From contig CAJXPQ010000004.1 in assembly GCA_913058265.1 (NCBI GenBank), positions 124,001 through 188,000 on the forward strand: a stretch of 64,000 nt of DNA, in the 5' to 3' direction. The notes beneath the pieces were generated by a model. It was not told the origin of the DNA. It was given only the letters and a program-made list of their open reading frames with translations, and did no database searches. The DNA comes from an uncultured Oligoflexia bacterium (lineage in GTDB: Bacteria; Bdellovibrionota; Bacteriovoracia; Bacteriovoracales; Bacteriovoracaceae). Shown here one piece after another: positions 26,699-35,749 of this stretch (its first letter is position 1; each line of letters begins with the position of its first letter). The position numbers were made by a program, and so were the translations under genes.

Positions 26699-29481
26699 TT
26701 AGAGAAGAGGTTGATGAATACTTCGTTTTCAGTTGTACCATCGGCCTCTTTTTTTATAAAACGATAACCATAAGTTAATGGGATTTTTCTAAAAGTGTTG
26801 GAGTTAAAACTTAACTCAAAACCATAACTATTTAAAGTTCTTCTTTGCTCGTTAAATTCCACGTCAGTGTGATCATAAAAAACAGTTCCATGAATTCTAT
26901 TGAAATAAATATAGTCTTTTATTCCCCATCTTGGGTAGGCAAGAGGGAGTGTATATTCAAGTGTATATTTATTGAACTCAGGAGTGAATTCATAAACGTA
27001 CCCTCTTGAGAACGTATAGTTCTGAAGGAGAAGGTTGGAGTTTTGAAAGTTGTATAAAGCTTCATCCTTTGGTCTCACTTGGCGACTAGTTTTGATCGCC
27101 ATAGAGTGATCCTGAGTTGGCATCTCAAAGCTAAGATCAAACTGTGTTTGAGAAAAGTAATTAGTTCTGTCGTTTTTCTCAGTCTCCAAGTCTACATACA
27201 AACTAGAAAAACTATAACTAAATGAAGGAAGTAATTGTTTGCGAGTCATTCTTTTTGCATAGCTTGATGAAATAGAAATGTCCTTAGTTGTTAACTTATT
27301 GTCACTCAATGCACTACTCGAATTCGAGCCAGTATCATCTGTGATCTCAATCATACTTGTTCCTAGTGTCAGTGCATTTACTCCTGTATATAAACTTTTT
27401 TGTAGAAAGTAGGGAAGTGTTACACTTGCACCGTAAATATTTTCTGACCAATCAAAATTATTTCTCTCTCCTGCAATTTTATAAGAATCCTTTCTTTTTT
27501 GGTGAGCACCATAAACAGAAAAAATGGGGTAGTACTTAGCATAATTAAATCTGACGCTTGCTAAAGGAGTCTTATCTTCAGAACTCACCCCCGCAAGTAG
27601 TGTTGAGTTCATCGTACCAATTTTATTTTGTGTCCTGACTTCTAAACTTGTTCCCCTGGTGAGAAGGAAGTCCCAAGCGTATGGAGTAAAGATGCCGGAT
27701 GTTTCATTATAGTCCTTCTCATTATGCTTTTGAGTATTTGGGGACTTAAATAAGAAACTCTCATTTTTTGTGTAATTATCTGAGGGAGTCTTACCAATAT
27801 AAGCTAAACCCTTAAAGTAATCTGGGTTTATCAGTTCATCACAATTACCTAGAGATTTTTTTACAGCAGAGCCATTGTAATTAGACTCAATATAGTAAAG
27901 ATTACCCTCCGTTGGATGAGGAGCACTTGTGATTAAATTTGTATTCGTACATCGTAGGATATCTTGGTTGGATAAATCTATTTTGAATATGTTTACGGCA
28001 CCTTTATCATCAGCTTCAAAATATAAGGAATCATCGTATGCCTGGAGGTAGAAGATATTATTTCGTGTGGTTGGAATAAGTGTCTTAAAAGTTTTATCTA
28101 TAATATTGTAATGAATCACTTGCTTGTAACCATTCATATCTAAGATAATGATAAAGACTTCACTATCGTTCTTCCAGACGGCTTCAGCAAATTGATGATT
28201 CTCTTTAATCTTAGGTAGAACTTCTAGTAGCTCCCCATTAAGGTCAAATATATGAAGCTCAGTATCTTCTTTGTCGTTATAGACGGTAGTGATTATCTTT
28301 GATCCGTCAGGTGAGAAGCTAGGGTGAAAAATTCTTTTGTTAACAGTCAGCCTAGTATTCGTATTTGTTTTTGTGTCATAGATATAGAGATCAGAGTAAT
28401 TTTTAAAGGAATACCTCTTATCAATAATATTTTGAACATAAATCAATTTACCGCTTTTAAAGTCTGGCTTTGAAAGTGTAGGTGATATATTTAGCTCAGT
28501 TAATTCTTTCTTGTTTTTAAATAGTCTCCAATGATTGTTAAAGTCCCATTTTAGTGTGTACTCATCTCCTTGTTCAACCTTAATCATAGCAACTTTTTCA
28601 AACTCTTTTTGTTCTTCAACCTGAGTCTCTTCCGTAGTCCACTCTTCTTTTAGCTCTTGCATCGAATCTTTATAGAAACTCTCAAAGCTTTGTTTTGTGA
28701 CTTGTTCAAATGCATTATAGAAGGCCCATACGTTCCAAGGTCTATTTGCAGCTAGTACAGTAATTTTTTTCCAAACCTTAGGGCCGAATTTTTTATATGC
28801 CCTAGCTGTTAGATAATAACCATAGACATAAAGATTCGGTAGGCTTTGATTGTAATCACCAATTAAGAGATCATCGTATTTTGGAATTTGATCATTTATT
28901 AATAAAGACTTTAATCTTGCCGAAAAGCGGGGAGAGCGACCTCTGCCTGCATCTGAGTAAGCTGTTTCTGCCCATACTGCATCTCCTTCAAAATACCAAT
29001 TTGGCATAACCACATTAATGAGAAAACCTAGAACTTGTTCTCCAAAAAGTGCATAGCCCCAGCGTGTATAGCCTTGATTTAGATGATCTAGTTGGACGAC
29101 ATGTCGGTATTCGTGAACAGCAAGACTTTGATACCAGTTTAGTCCTCCAACCAGTGGGGTTATACTGTGACTGGCGTACCATTCACTTCTGCGAGGTGCC
29201 AATGTCACAAAACCGTTTGGCTCTGCCATTTCTGATCTTAAGACAATGGAGATTTTTTTTGGACTGATACCATATGATTTATTAACGATTGGTCTGAAGT
29301 AATTCAGTTGGCTTAAAATATAGTCTGCTTTATCTTTGAGCTTGCTAGGGTAAACAATTTCAAAGTATTCATTTTCAATTTTTTTCCACTCTATACTTGA
29401 GCTACCTTGCATGATTGATACTTGTGCTATGGCCTGTAAAGAGAGAAGAAGTGTTGATATATAAAATAGTGATTTAGTCAT
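26695..29481 (-). CDS. secreted gluzincin-like peptidase with propeller and outer-membrane barrel
   Basis: The 928-residue product begins with a signal peptide (MTKSLFYISTLLLSLQAIAQ) and AAGGAATC lies before the chosen ATG. A zinc motif AVHEYRHVVQLDH (H-E-x-x-H) lies near residue 122, followed by WYFEGDAVWAE with the likely third ligand, as in MA-clan peptidases. A middle region has TolB-like propeller repeats (SFSPDGSKII). The last 350 residues are beta-strand rich and end in aromatic F-x-N, as in outer-membrane barrels. It may therefore be a surface-displayed or outer-membrane-embedded protease. The barrel assignment is by pattern only. Confidence 0.72.
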   Translation of the reverse strand: MTKSLFYISTLLLSLQAIAQVSIMQGSSSIEWKKIENEYFEIVYPSKLKDKADYILSQLNYFRPIVNKSYGISPKKISIVLRSEMAEPNGFVTLAPRRSEWYASHSITPLVGGLNWYQSLAVHEYRHVVQLDHLNQGYTRWGYALFGEQVLGFLINVVMPNWYFEGDAVWAETAYSDAGRGRSPRFSARLKSLLINDQIPKYDDLLIGDYNQSLPNLYVYGYYLTARAYKKFGPKVWKKITVLAANRPWNVWAFYNAFEQVTKQSFESFYKDSMQELKEEWTTEETQVEEQKEFEKVAMIKVEQGDEYTLKWDFNNHWRLFKNKKELTELNISPTLSKPDFKSGKLIYVQNIIDKRYSFKNYSDLYIYDTKTNTNTRLTVNKRIFHPSFSPDGSKIITTVYNDKEDTELHIFDLNGELLEVLPKIKENHQFAEAVWKNDSEVFIIILDMNGYKQVIHYNIIDKTFKTLIPTTRNNIFYLQAYDDSLYFEADDKGAVNIFKIDLSNQDILRCTNTNLITSAPHPTEGNLYYIESNYNGSAVKKSLGNCDELINPDYFKGLAYIGKTPSDNYTKNESFLFKSPNTQKHNEKDYNETSGIFTPYAWDFLLTRGTSLEVRTQNKIGTMNSTLLAGVSSEDKTPLASVRFNYAKYYPIFSVYGAHQKRKDSYKIAGERNNFDWSENIYGASVTLPYFLQKSLYTGVNALTLGTSMIEITDDTGSNSSSALSDNKLTTKDISISSSYAKRMTRKQLLPSFSYSFSSLYVDLETEKNDRTNYFSQTQFDLSFEMPTQDHSMAIKTSRQVRPKDEALYNFQNSNLLLQNYTFSRGYVYEFTPEFNKYTLEYTLPLAYPRWGIKDYIYFNRIHGTVFYDHTDVEFNEQRRTLNSYGFELSFNSNTFRKIPLTYGYRFIKKEADGTTENEVFINLFSN

Positions 29482-29657
29482 ATGATTCCTTTTAATAATA
29501 TTATGCATATCTGAGGGGACAGGCAACAAATCAATACTTGAGAGTTACCGTTTTTATTCAGCTAACAAATGCTTACATTGAGCTTTGTTCTATTGCAGAA
29601 AATTCAGAATTTGTTTCAATAGATATAGAAGAATTTTTCTAGAAATCAGGAGGATAT

Positions 29658-30884
29658 ATGAAAAATTTAGTGGTCGCTATGGCGTTACTAAGTACATCTA
29701 CGTTTGCATCAGAGTACATCGTAAAACTTAAAAATCAAAATTCATTAAAAGAAATGAAGACAACTTTAAATGCTAAGTCGCTGGATCTTTCATTTGGAAA
29801 TTTTGCCTTAATTAAAACAGAAAATAAATCAGATCTGATTTCATTAAGAGAAAATCCTCAAGTAGAGTATATTGAACCTAACTATACATACAAGGTTATT
29901 AATACTTCTCCTAAAGATAAAGAGTTCAAGAAACAATGGGGACTTGAGAATGATGGTAAAAACTCTGGGGGAATATTTTCTCGAGGTGTTGTTGGTGTTG
30001 ATATTTCTGCTATCCAAGCTTGGAAAACAACTAAAGGTCACAAAGATGTAAAAATTGCAATCATTGATACTGGTGTTGATTACAATCATGAAGATCTTAA
30101 AAATAATATTATGGTTAATATGAGTGAAAAAAATGGAATCGCTGGTGTTGATGATGATGGGAATGGTTATATTGATGATGTTTATGGATATGACTTTGCT
30201 AATGATGATGCTGATCCAATGGATGGACACGGACACGGTACTCATTGTGCGGGTGTTATAGGTGCTGAACATAATGGGATTGGAATTGTTGGAGTTATGG
30301 CAAATGTTCAGATCCTTCCAATTAAATTCTTAACAGATCAAGGTTCAGGAACTTTAGAAGGAGCATTGAGAGCTATCGATTATGCAACTCAAATGGGTGT
30401 TCATGTTATGAGTAACTCATGGGGTGGAGGTGGAAGATCTGAAGCACTTTTTGAAGCTATTCAAAGAGCGAAAGATGCCGGTATCTCATTTATTGCTGCT
30501 GCAGGAAATGAATCAAATAATAACGATACAAAAGCGACTTACCCTGCTAATTACAAACTTGATAATGTAATCTCTGTTGGTGCAATGGACGGAAAAGGGA
30601 AGAAAGCAAGCTTCTCTAACTATGGTAAGACAACAGTTCATGTTTTTGCTCCAGGTGTGAAAATCTTTTCAACGGTATCAAATAACAAATATAAAAAGAT
30701 GAGTGGAACAAGTATGGCCTGTCCACATGTTGCAGGTGTTGCAGGACTTTTAATTGCTAGTGAGCCAAACCTTACTTACCTTGAAGTAAAGGCAAAGCTT
30801 ATGAGTACAGCGATTCCATCAAAAGAATTAAGCCAATATACAGTATCTGGTTATGTAGATGCTGCTAATGCCTTAACTAAGTAG
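29658..30884 (+). CDS. secreted subtilisin-like serine protease (S8)
   Basis: The 408-residue protein has a signal peptide (about 17 residues), an I9-type propeptide (YIVKLKNQNSLKEMK to YIEPNYTY) and a complete S8 catalytic domain. The triad is visible as Asp in IAIIDTGVD (near 136), His in GHGTHCAG (near 193) and Ser in SGTSMACPHVAG (near 351), with the oxyanion Asn in AAGNESNNN. AGGAGG before the ATG is an excellent ribosome binding site. Repeated D-D-D-G-N-G segments suggest calcium binding. It is followed by a hairpin terminator and then a trypsin-like protease gene. Confidence 0.95.
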   Translation: MKNLVVAMALLSTSTFASEYIVKLKNQNSLKEMKTTLNAKSLDLSFGNFALIKTENKSDLISLRENPQVEYIEPNYTYKVINTSPKDKEFKKQWGLENDGKNSGGIFSRGVVGVDISAIQAWKTTKGHKDVKIAIIDTGVDYNHEDLKNNIMVNMSEKNGIAGVDDDGNGYIDDVYGYDFANDDADPMDGHGHGTHCAGVIGAEHNGIGIVGVMANVQILPIKFLTDQGSGTLEGALRAIDYATQMGVHVMSNSWGGGGRSEALFEAIQRAKDAGISFIAAAGNESNNNDTKATYPANYKLDNVISVGAMDGKGKKASFSNYGKTTVHVFAPGVKIFSTVSNNKYKKMSGTSMACPHVAGVAGLLIASEPNLTYLEVKAKLMSTAIPSKELSQYTVSGYVDAANALTK

Positions 30885-30896
30885 CTGAATTTTCAA

Positions 30897-30922
30897 AGGG
30901 AGAAGGTACTCTTCTCCCTATA
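30897..30922 (+). terminator. rho-independent terminator after the S8 protease
   Basis: GGGAGAAG and CTTCTCCC form an 8-bp stem with a 5-base loop, followed by an AT-rich but weak T-run. Confidence 0.7.
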
Positions 30923-31000
30923 TTATTTTCAATTTATCCATTTTTCCTCGCCATTTAACTTCAATAATTGTAAGTTTTTTCTTCAAAACTAGGGGAAGAT

Positions 31001-31849
31001 ATGAAACTTTTATTATTAGCATTATCGCTTTTTTCTATGTCAGCTATGGCAATAGAGTTACCAACAACATCAAATTTTATCTTTAAAAAAATAAACAAAA
31101 ACACTGAAGATAATGTGTCTCAATATGACTTTGAAGGAATTGTTAAGCTTTCAAATTGTTCTGGTGCCATTATTCGCTTCGAAGGTCAGCCAGATACAGC
31201 GAAGGCCTATGTTCTAACTAACGGGCATTGTATTCAGAAGCCAGGTGGTTATTTAAACCCAGGTGAAGTTTGGACTAATGTAGACCTTAAAAGATCTATG
31301 AAAGTCTTTAATAAAGACATGAAATTATTTCCAATCAAGTCAACTAAAATTGTCTACGCTACTATGACAAACACAGATGCAGCAATCTATGAATTAAAAG
31401 AAACTTATGCAGATATTAATGCAATGGGGATTGAATCTTTTACTCTTGATTCTAATCGTCCTGTTGTTGGAGTTCCAATGGATATAGTTTCTGGATATTG
31501 GGACCGTGGTTATAGATGTGAAGTTGATGGATTTGTTCATCAGCTACTTGAAGGTGACTGGACATTTACAGACTCAATTCGTTACTCAGATAAAGGTTGT
31601 GACACTATTGGTGGAACTTCAGGATCTCCAATCATTCAAACTGGAACAAGATATGTTATTGGTGTGAACAATACAGGAAATAAAGAGGGCGGTAGATGTA
31701 CTCTTAATAATCCATGTGAGAACGATGTAAACGGCGATATTACTGTTTTAAAGAGATCATATGGACAGCAAACATATAACTTCTATTCATGTTTAACTGT
31801 AGATTTCAAAATTGATACAACACTTACTAGTTGTACTTTACCGAAGTAA
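31001..31849 (+). CDS. secreted trypsin/V8-like serine protease
   Basis: The 282-residue protein has a signal peptide (MKLLLLALSLFSMSAMA). The chymotrypsin-fold triad is visible: His in VLTNGHCI near residue 74, Asp in TNTDAAIYEL near 126 and Ser in IGGTSGSPII near 208. The arrangement resembles glutamyl-endopeptidase or other secreted S1-type enzymes rather than pancreatic trypsin. Several cysteines may form disulfides. AGGGGAAG precedes the ATG. It stands just downstream of the S8 protease but has its own upstream region. Target proteins are unknown. Confidence 0.85.
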   Translation: MKLLLLALSLFSMSAMAIELPTTSNFIFKKINKNTEDNVSQYDFEGIVKLSNCSGAIIRFEGQPDTAKAYVLTNGHCIQKPGGYLNPGEVWTNVDLKRSMKVFNKDMKLFPIKSTKIVYATMTNTDAAIYELKETYADINAMGIESFTLDSNRPVVGVPMDIVSGYWDRGYRCEVDGFVHQLLEGDWTFTDSIRYSDKGCDTIGGTSGSPIIQTGTRYVIGVNNTGNKEGGRCTLNNPCENDVNGDITVLKRSYGQQTYNFYSCLTVDFKIDTTLTSCTLPK

Positions 31850-31851
31850 CC

Positions 31852-32847
31852 TTAAAGCGAACTCTTCTTAAGTCTTATTAAAAAGGGGAAGTTATCTCTC
31901 CAAGGAGATTTCTTTCTCTTTTGAAAGTAGTTCGCACCAGCTTCAAATAGTGTCCACACCCCTGTAGTTGTTGCATGAAGGTTTTCAGCACCAGCAGGAC
32001 CCTTAAATACGATCTCTGTCTTTAGGTACTTATACTTATAATAGTAAGGCTTGTGATAATTATAAGTGATTTTGTAAATATATGAAGGCTTGTCTCCATA
32101 AGATGTTGCCAGTAGCACTTGATATTGCTGTTTTGAAGCCTTCTTAAGAGTAACTCCTTGGACATTTTGTATTCTTGCTGGAACGTAGAATCGATACTTA
32201 GGTTTTGTTGATACCTTTCCTGCAGAAATATAGTAACCAAAAATATGCATTGCAGTATTATTTTTTTTGAATTCACCAGTCCATAACACATTCTTTCCAG
32301 TATGATCTTTAGCAATATTTAAAAAGCTTACAGCACTTGTAAACTTACTACTTCCAAAAAATAATTTTTTTCTGTGACTATAGTAGGCACGGTACTGGTT
32401 TGATTTTATTCTTTTTGCAGTATTCTTGTTAAAGAAGTAGATGTATTTACCATGAGTGACAATGATATATTTACCACTTATTGCAAGGCCTCCAACATGT
32501 CCCATGTATGGAGTCTTCTTTGATTTATATAGGAAATATGTTCTCTCAAGTTTATTTGTATTCACTGAGTAACGACTTACGATACTTGGTTTTGATTTAA
32601 TGCCTCTAGCATCTTTATGATACATACTCTTATAGGCACTACCAGTTTTCGTTATATAGACGCCTTGTGGGATATAGTTAGATTTCATATAAGGTAGTCG
32701 ACGTAAAGATGTTGCTTTATGTAATCCAAGCGAAGTGTTGTAATGATTAAAGGTTTCAATCTCTGAAGCACTCTTAGGGCCATCAATAAGTTTAATAGCA
32801 TAGGCATGCGATGTAAGTATTAATAGTATTAAAGTTATCGCTTTCAT
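31852..32847 (-). CDS. secreted protein, beta-propeller-like, unknown function
   Basis: The product of 331 residues starts MKAITLILLILTSHAYA, a signal peptide, with CTGGAGAC before the ATG; the open frame extends upstream but lacks support. The mature part has repeated strand patterns (GHVGGLAISGKYIIV and YIPQGVYIT) of the kind seen in secreted propellers and is rich in Tyr and Lys. No catalytic motif is seen. It converges on the trypsin-like gene with a 2-base gap. Confidence 0.65.
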   Translation of the reverse strand: MKAITLILLILTSHAYAIKLIDGPKSASEIETFNHYNTSLGLHKATSLRRLPYMKSNYIPQGVYITKTGSAYKSMYHKDARGIKSKPSIVSRYSVNTNKLERTYFLYKSKKTPYMGHVGGLAISGKYIIVTHGKYIYFFNKNTAKRIKSNQYRAYYSHRKKLFFGSSKFTSAVSFLNIAKDHTGKNVLWTGEFKKNNTAMHIFGYYISAGKVSTKPKYRFYVPARIQNVQGVTLKKASKQQYQVLLATSYGDKPSYIYKITYNYHKPYYYKYKYLKTEIVFKGPAGAENLHATTTGVWTLFEAGANYFQKRKKSPWRDNFPFLIRLKKSSL

Positions 32848-32965
32848 AATAGTCTCCAGTACTTTAATAGGTGCATTATTAGTGCCAAGGACTACACGTA
32901 AAAACGATATGTTAGCGTCATTTAAGCTGTGTGTTTCTTGGCCACTGTCCTGCAATTATACAGGA

Positions 32966-33568
32966 TTAGCGCTGAAACTTAAAAACAAGCATTTGATTAT
33001 TGGCAGGAAGGTCTATTCTTTCTGCCAGTTCAAGCCCACTTTCATTCAGTCTATCTTCAAGCTCTTCAAAATCTCTAATACCACTTAGTGGATTTCTACT
33101 CTTAAGAGAGAGGTCAAAGTTAGCATTACTCTCACTAGTAAACTCACCACCAAACTTAAATGGGCCATAAAGAAATAGCAGACCATTATCCTGCATGAGT
33201 TCTGCAACTTCATTACAAAAAGCATAAGCTTGCTCTTCAGACATAATGTGTAGAGTATTTGCGGTAAAAATATAATCAAAGGTCTCAATTAGCTGTTTAT
33301 GTAGAGGAGCGGCACCTGCTTTTAAAGGAATTTTGGACTTAATATTTTCTGTTGGATATTGTCTTAAATACATCTCAAGGTATTCATGGTTTTCCGGAAG
33401 GTCTGAGGCGTACCAGGTCACAGGAAGCTTTGGCGCCATATGAATGGCATGCTGACCCGTTCCATGTCCCATCTCAAGAAGTTTTCCAGGTACATTTATA
33501 TAACGTTTCAGTTCATTAAGTATGACATTTTTATTATTTTCACAGGCTTGGCTGAAAGGCAGTTCCAT
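32966..33568 (-). CDS. DUF938 SAM-dependent methyltransferase
   Basis: The 200-residue protein matches the DUF938 pattern: SQACENNKNVIL at the start, then LLEMGHGTGQHAIHMA (SAM-binding motif I, with His in the usual Gly/Ser position), a WYASDL second motif, TANTLHIMS and a late PFKFGGEFTSESN segment. DUF938 enzymes are predicted methyltransferases without a settled substrate. AAAAGGAT upstream supports the start. It has no signal peptide and faces a divergent small gene. Confidence 0.85.
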   Translation of the reverse strand: MELPFSQACENNKNVILNELKRYINVPGKLLEMGHGTGQHAIHMAPKLPVTWYASDLPENHEYLEMYLRQYPTENIKSKIPLKAGAAPLHKQLIETFDYIFTANTLHIMSEEQAYAFCNEVAELMQDNGLLFLYGPFKFGGEFTSESNANFDLSLKSRNPLSGIRDFEELEDRLNESGLELAERIDLPANNQMLVFKFQR

Positions 33569-33629
33569 TTTGATATCCTTTTAGCTAGTATATAAGCATA
33601 TTGAAACGAATTTGAACAATAGGTTATTG

Positions 33630-34019
33630 ATGAAAGATTTTGCGGCACAAATACTTAAAAATTTAGAAACAAATGGATTTCCTTCCAAAAAAGTAAGTCT
33701 TCCTACAGAGAAGATGTACGAGGTTGCAGATAAGAAAGGTCATAGCTTAAATACTGTTCTTGATTATATGCGAGATGAGATGAATGTTGAATCCGCTATT
33801 GAAACAGAGAAAATTGTATTTTCACCTTTAGCTAAAGAGACAGAAGTCAATGACTTCGGTTTTGATGGCGTGACTCCTGATATGATGGCCAAGGCTCAAG
33901 AGATGATGGCAAAAATGGATCCAAATCAGTTAAAAGAGATGAAGGATAAGGTCATGAATATGTCCGACGATGAACGTGCCAAAATGATGAGTGAAGCAAA
34001 AAAAATGGGTATGATGTAA
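33630..34019 (+). CDS. small hypothetical protein
   Basis: The 129-residue, soluble and mostly helical product has a Met-rich C-terminus (MMAKAQEMMAKMDPNQ and a final KKMGMM). The ATG at 33630 has AGG seven bases upstream; the open frame could start at a TTG 18 bases earlier. Function is unknown. The CDF transporter gene begins 14 bases downstream with AGGAG before it, so they are probably one transcript. Confidence 0.6.
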   Translation: MKDFAAQILKNLETNGFPSKKVSLPTEKMYEVADKKGHSLNTVLDYMRDEMNVESAIETEKIVFSPLAKETEVNDFGFDGVTPDMMAKAQEMMAKMDPNQLKEMKDKVMNMSDDERAKMMSEAKKMGMM

Positions 34020-34033
34020 TTTAGGAGTATTAA

Positions 34034-35026
34034 ATGGCCACTGGTGGAACTAAAGTTGTTGTGCAAGCAATATCTGGTAATTTTTTTATTACTATTATTA
34101 AATTTATAGGGTGGTTTGTTTCACATTCACCTTCACTATTAGCTGAAGCTATTCATTCAGCTGCAGATACGAGTAATCAAATTCTTCTTTTAATTGGAAT
34201 GAAACAAAGTCAGAAGCAGGCTTCGCGAGACTACCCAAGAGGTCATGGTTCTTCTAGTTATATGTGGAATCTTATCTCTGCTGTTGGAGTCTTTTTTATT
34301 GGTTTTGGAGTGACTTTTTATCATGGAATTCATTCTCTACTTAGTGGTCACTACGAATCTGGCACGATTAGTTGGATTCCTATTACGGTATTAGTTGTCG
34401 CTTTTATCATTGAGTTTTATGTTCTTATTGGCGCATATAAAGAAGTTAAGTCGCAAAAAAAAGATTTATCATATCTTGAATTCTTTCATGAAAGTGACGA
34501 CCCAACTGTATTGGCCGTTTTATTAGAAGATGGTGTGGCGGTACTAGGTGTACTTCTTGCTCTTACGGGAATTATTTTGGGACAAGTTTTCCAAACAGCA
34601 CTTTTTGATATTGGCGCCTCTATTGCGATCTCTTTACTATTAGGATTTATGGCAATCGCTTTGGCCTTTATAAACGGCAAGCTGCTTATAGGGAGGAGTC
34701 TCTCCCTTGAGAAAGAAGACCAGATAAAGTCCTTTGTATCTAATCTTCCAGAAGTTGAATCAATTGAAAAATTTCAAACCATTGTGCTAGGAGCATCTAG
34801 GGTTCGCCTATCTTTAGAGATTGAACTTTGTGGAGAAAGTATTATCGATAAAAATGCACTGAACGCTGACGCAAAGAAGCTCGCTTCCGGAGACGAACCG
34901 ATTAAGGTACTTACTAAGACGAGTACACGAATGGTAAGAGCAACCGGCAAGACAATCAATGAAATAGAAGCATTAATTTATAATGAGTTTCCAGAAGTTA
35001 AAATGATCGATTTTGAAATTAACTAA
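34034..35026 (+). CDS. cation diffusion facilitator (CDF) metal transporter
   Basis: CDF proteins export Zn2+, Fe2+ or similar metals by H+ exchange. The 330-residue protein has about six membrane segments and the family motif SLLAEAIHSAADTSNQ (H-x-x-x-D site in the second segment). A late soluble domain (residues 210-330) matches the cytoplasmic dimer domain. The sequence style is closest to the SLC30A9-like branch. Its last four bases overlap the convergent cytochrome gene. Metal specificity cannot be decided. Confidence 0.88.
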   Translation: MATGGTKVVVQAISGNFFITIIKFIGWFVSHSPSLLAEAIHSAADTSNQILLLIGMKQSQKQASRDYPRGHGSSSYMWNLISAVGVFFIGFGVTFYHGIHSLLSGHYESGTISWIPITVLVVAFIIEFYVLIGAYKEVKSQKKDLSYLEFFHESDDPTVLAVLLEDGVAVLGVLLALTGIILGQVFQTALFDIGASIAISLLLGFMAIALAFINGKLLIGRSLSLEKEDQIKSFVSNLPEVESIEKFQTIVLGASRVRLSLEIELCGESIIDKNALNADAKKLASGDEPIKVLTKTSTRMVRATGKTINEIEALIYNEFPEVKMIDFEIN

Positions 35027-35616
35027 TTACATTCACGCATAAGACGATTGCCATTTAAAAATGTCGTTATGTATTCGATATTCTCATCGTCTAAAATCGG
35101 AAGTATGCGATCCATATACTTATTCTTGCGAGAACCATTCATAAACTCAGTTAGAGTAAAGTCGAGATAAGCTTTCTTTTGTCCATAAAGTCTTGGGGCA
35201 GCATGATGAAAGCTTCCATGGCAATGCATACAGTTATTATTTTTTACCAGTTCACGACCAGCTTTAAATTTCTCTAGAAATCCTTCTGCTTTAGGATCAA
35301 TAGTCATTTTGACCACACAAGGATCAATTCCAGCAACATACGCTGCAACTTCTCGTATATCTTTCTGTGACAATCTCTTAGCAACATTATTCATCGTTCC
35401 CATATTGCTGTCTTGTCTGTCACCAGCTTTATAAGAGTTTAGCTGGTTAATGATATAGCCAGGCTCTTGTCCAAATAAAACAGGAACTTTTGGAAAAATC
35501 TCATTTTGACTATGACAGCTCATACATTTATTTTTGAAGATCTTCTCACCTTTGGAGGCGCTAAAGGAGCTTATGGAAGATAATACTAGGCATAAAGTAA
35601 TGGCGAGACTTTTCAA
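35023..35616 (-). CDS. diheme c-type cytochrome (c4-like)
   Basis: The 197-residue product has a signal peptide and two covalent heme sites, C-M-S-C-H near residue 31 and C-M-H-C-H near residue 129, so it carries electrons in the periplasm. Two similar halves, each with a heme and a possible Met ligand, match cytochrome c4. The start is a TTG with GGAG five bases upstream, giving MKSLAITLCLVLSSISSFS. The gene is convergent with the CDF gene and divergent from xdhA. Confidence 0.87.
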   Translation of the reverse strand: MKSLAITLCLVLSSISSFSASKGEKIFKNKCMSCHSQNEIFPKVPVLFGQEPGYIINQLNSYKAGDRQDSNMGTMNNVAKRLSQKDIREVAAYVAGIDPCVVKMTIDPKAEGFLEKFKAGRELVKNNNCMHCHGSFHHAAPRLYGQKKAYLDFTLTEFMNGSRKNKYMDRILPILDDENIEYITTFLNGNRLMRECN

Positions 35617-35737
35617 GTGGGCTCCGAAGGTTAACTGTAATCATTAAATTGACTAAAATTCTACGAATTTGTATCGAATATGTGAAGTAGTTAGTCTCAA
35701 TTGTTTGTTGAAACTTTCGTTTTTATTCAAATATTGT

Positions 35738-35743
35738 TAGTAT
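35738..35743 (+). promoter_or_regulatory. -10-like hexamer of xdh operon, possible leaderless start
   Basis: TAGTAT lies exactly 6 bases before the xdhA ATG and no ribosome binding site is present. The -35 region is weak. Confidence 0.4.
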
Positions 35744-35749
35744 CTTTAA

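Noticed and set aside
29844-30272. 142-codon minus-strand open frame
   Set aside because: It is antisense to the S8 protease, whose catalytic motifs are clear; the Ile-rich antisense product mirrors Asp/Asn-rich codons.
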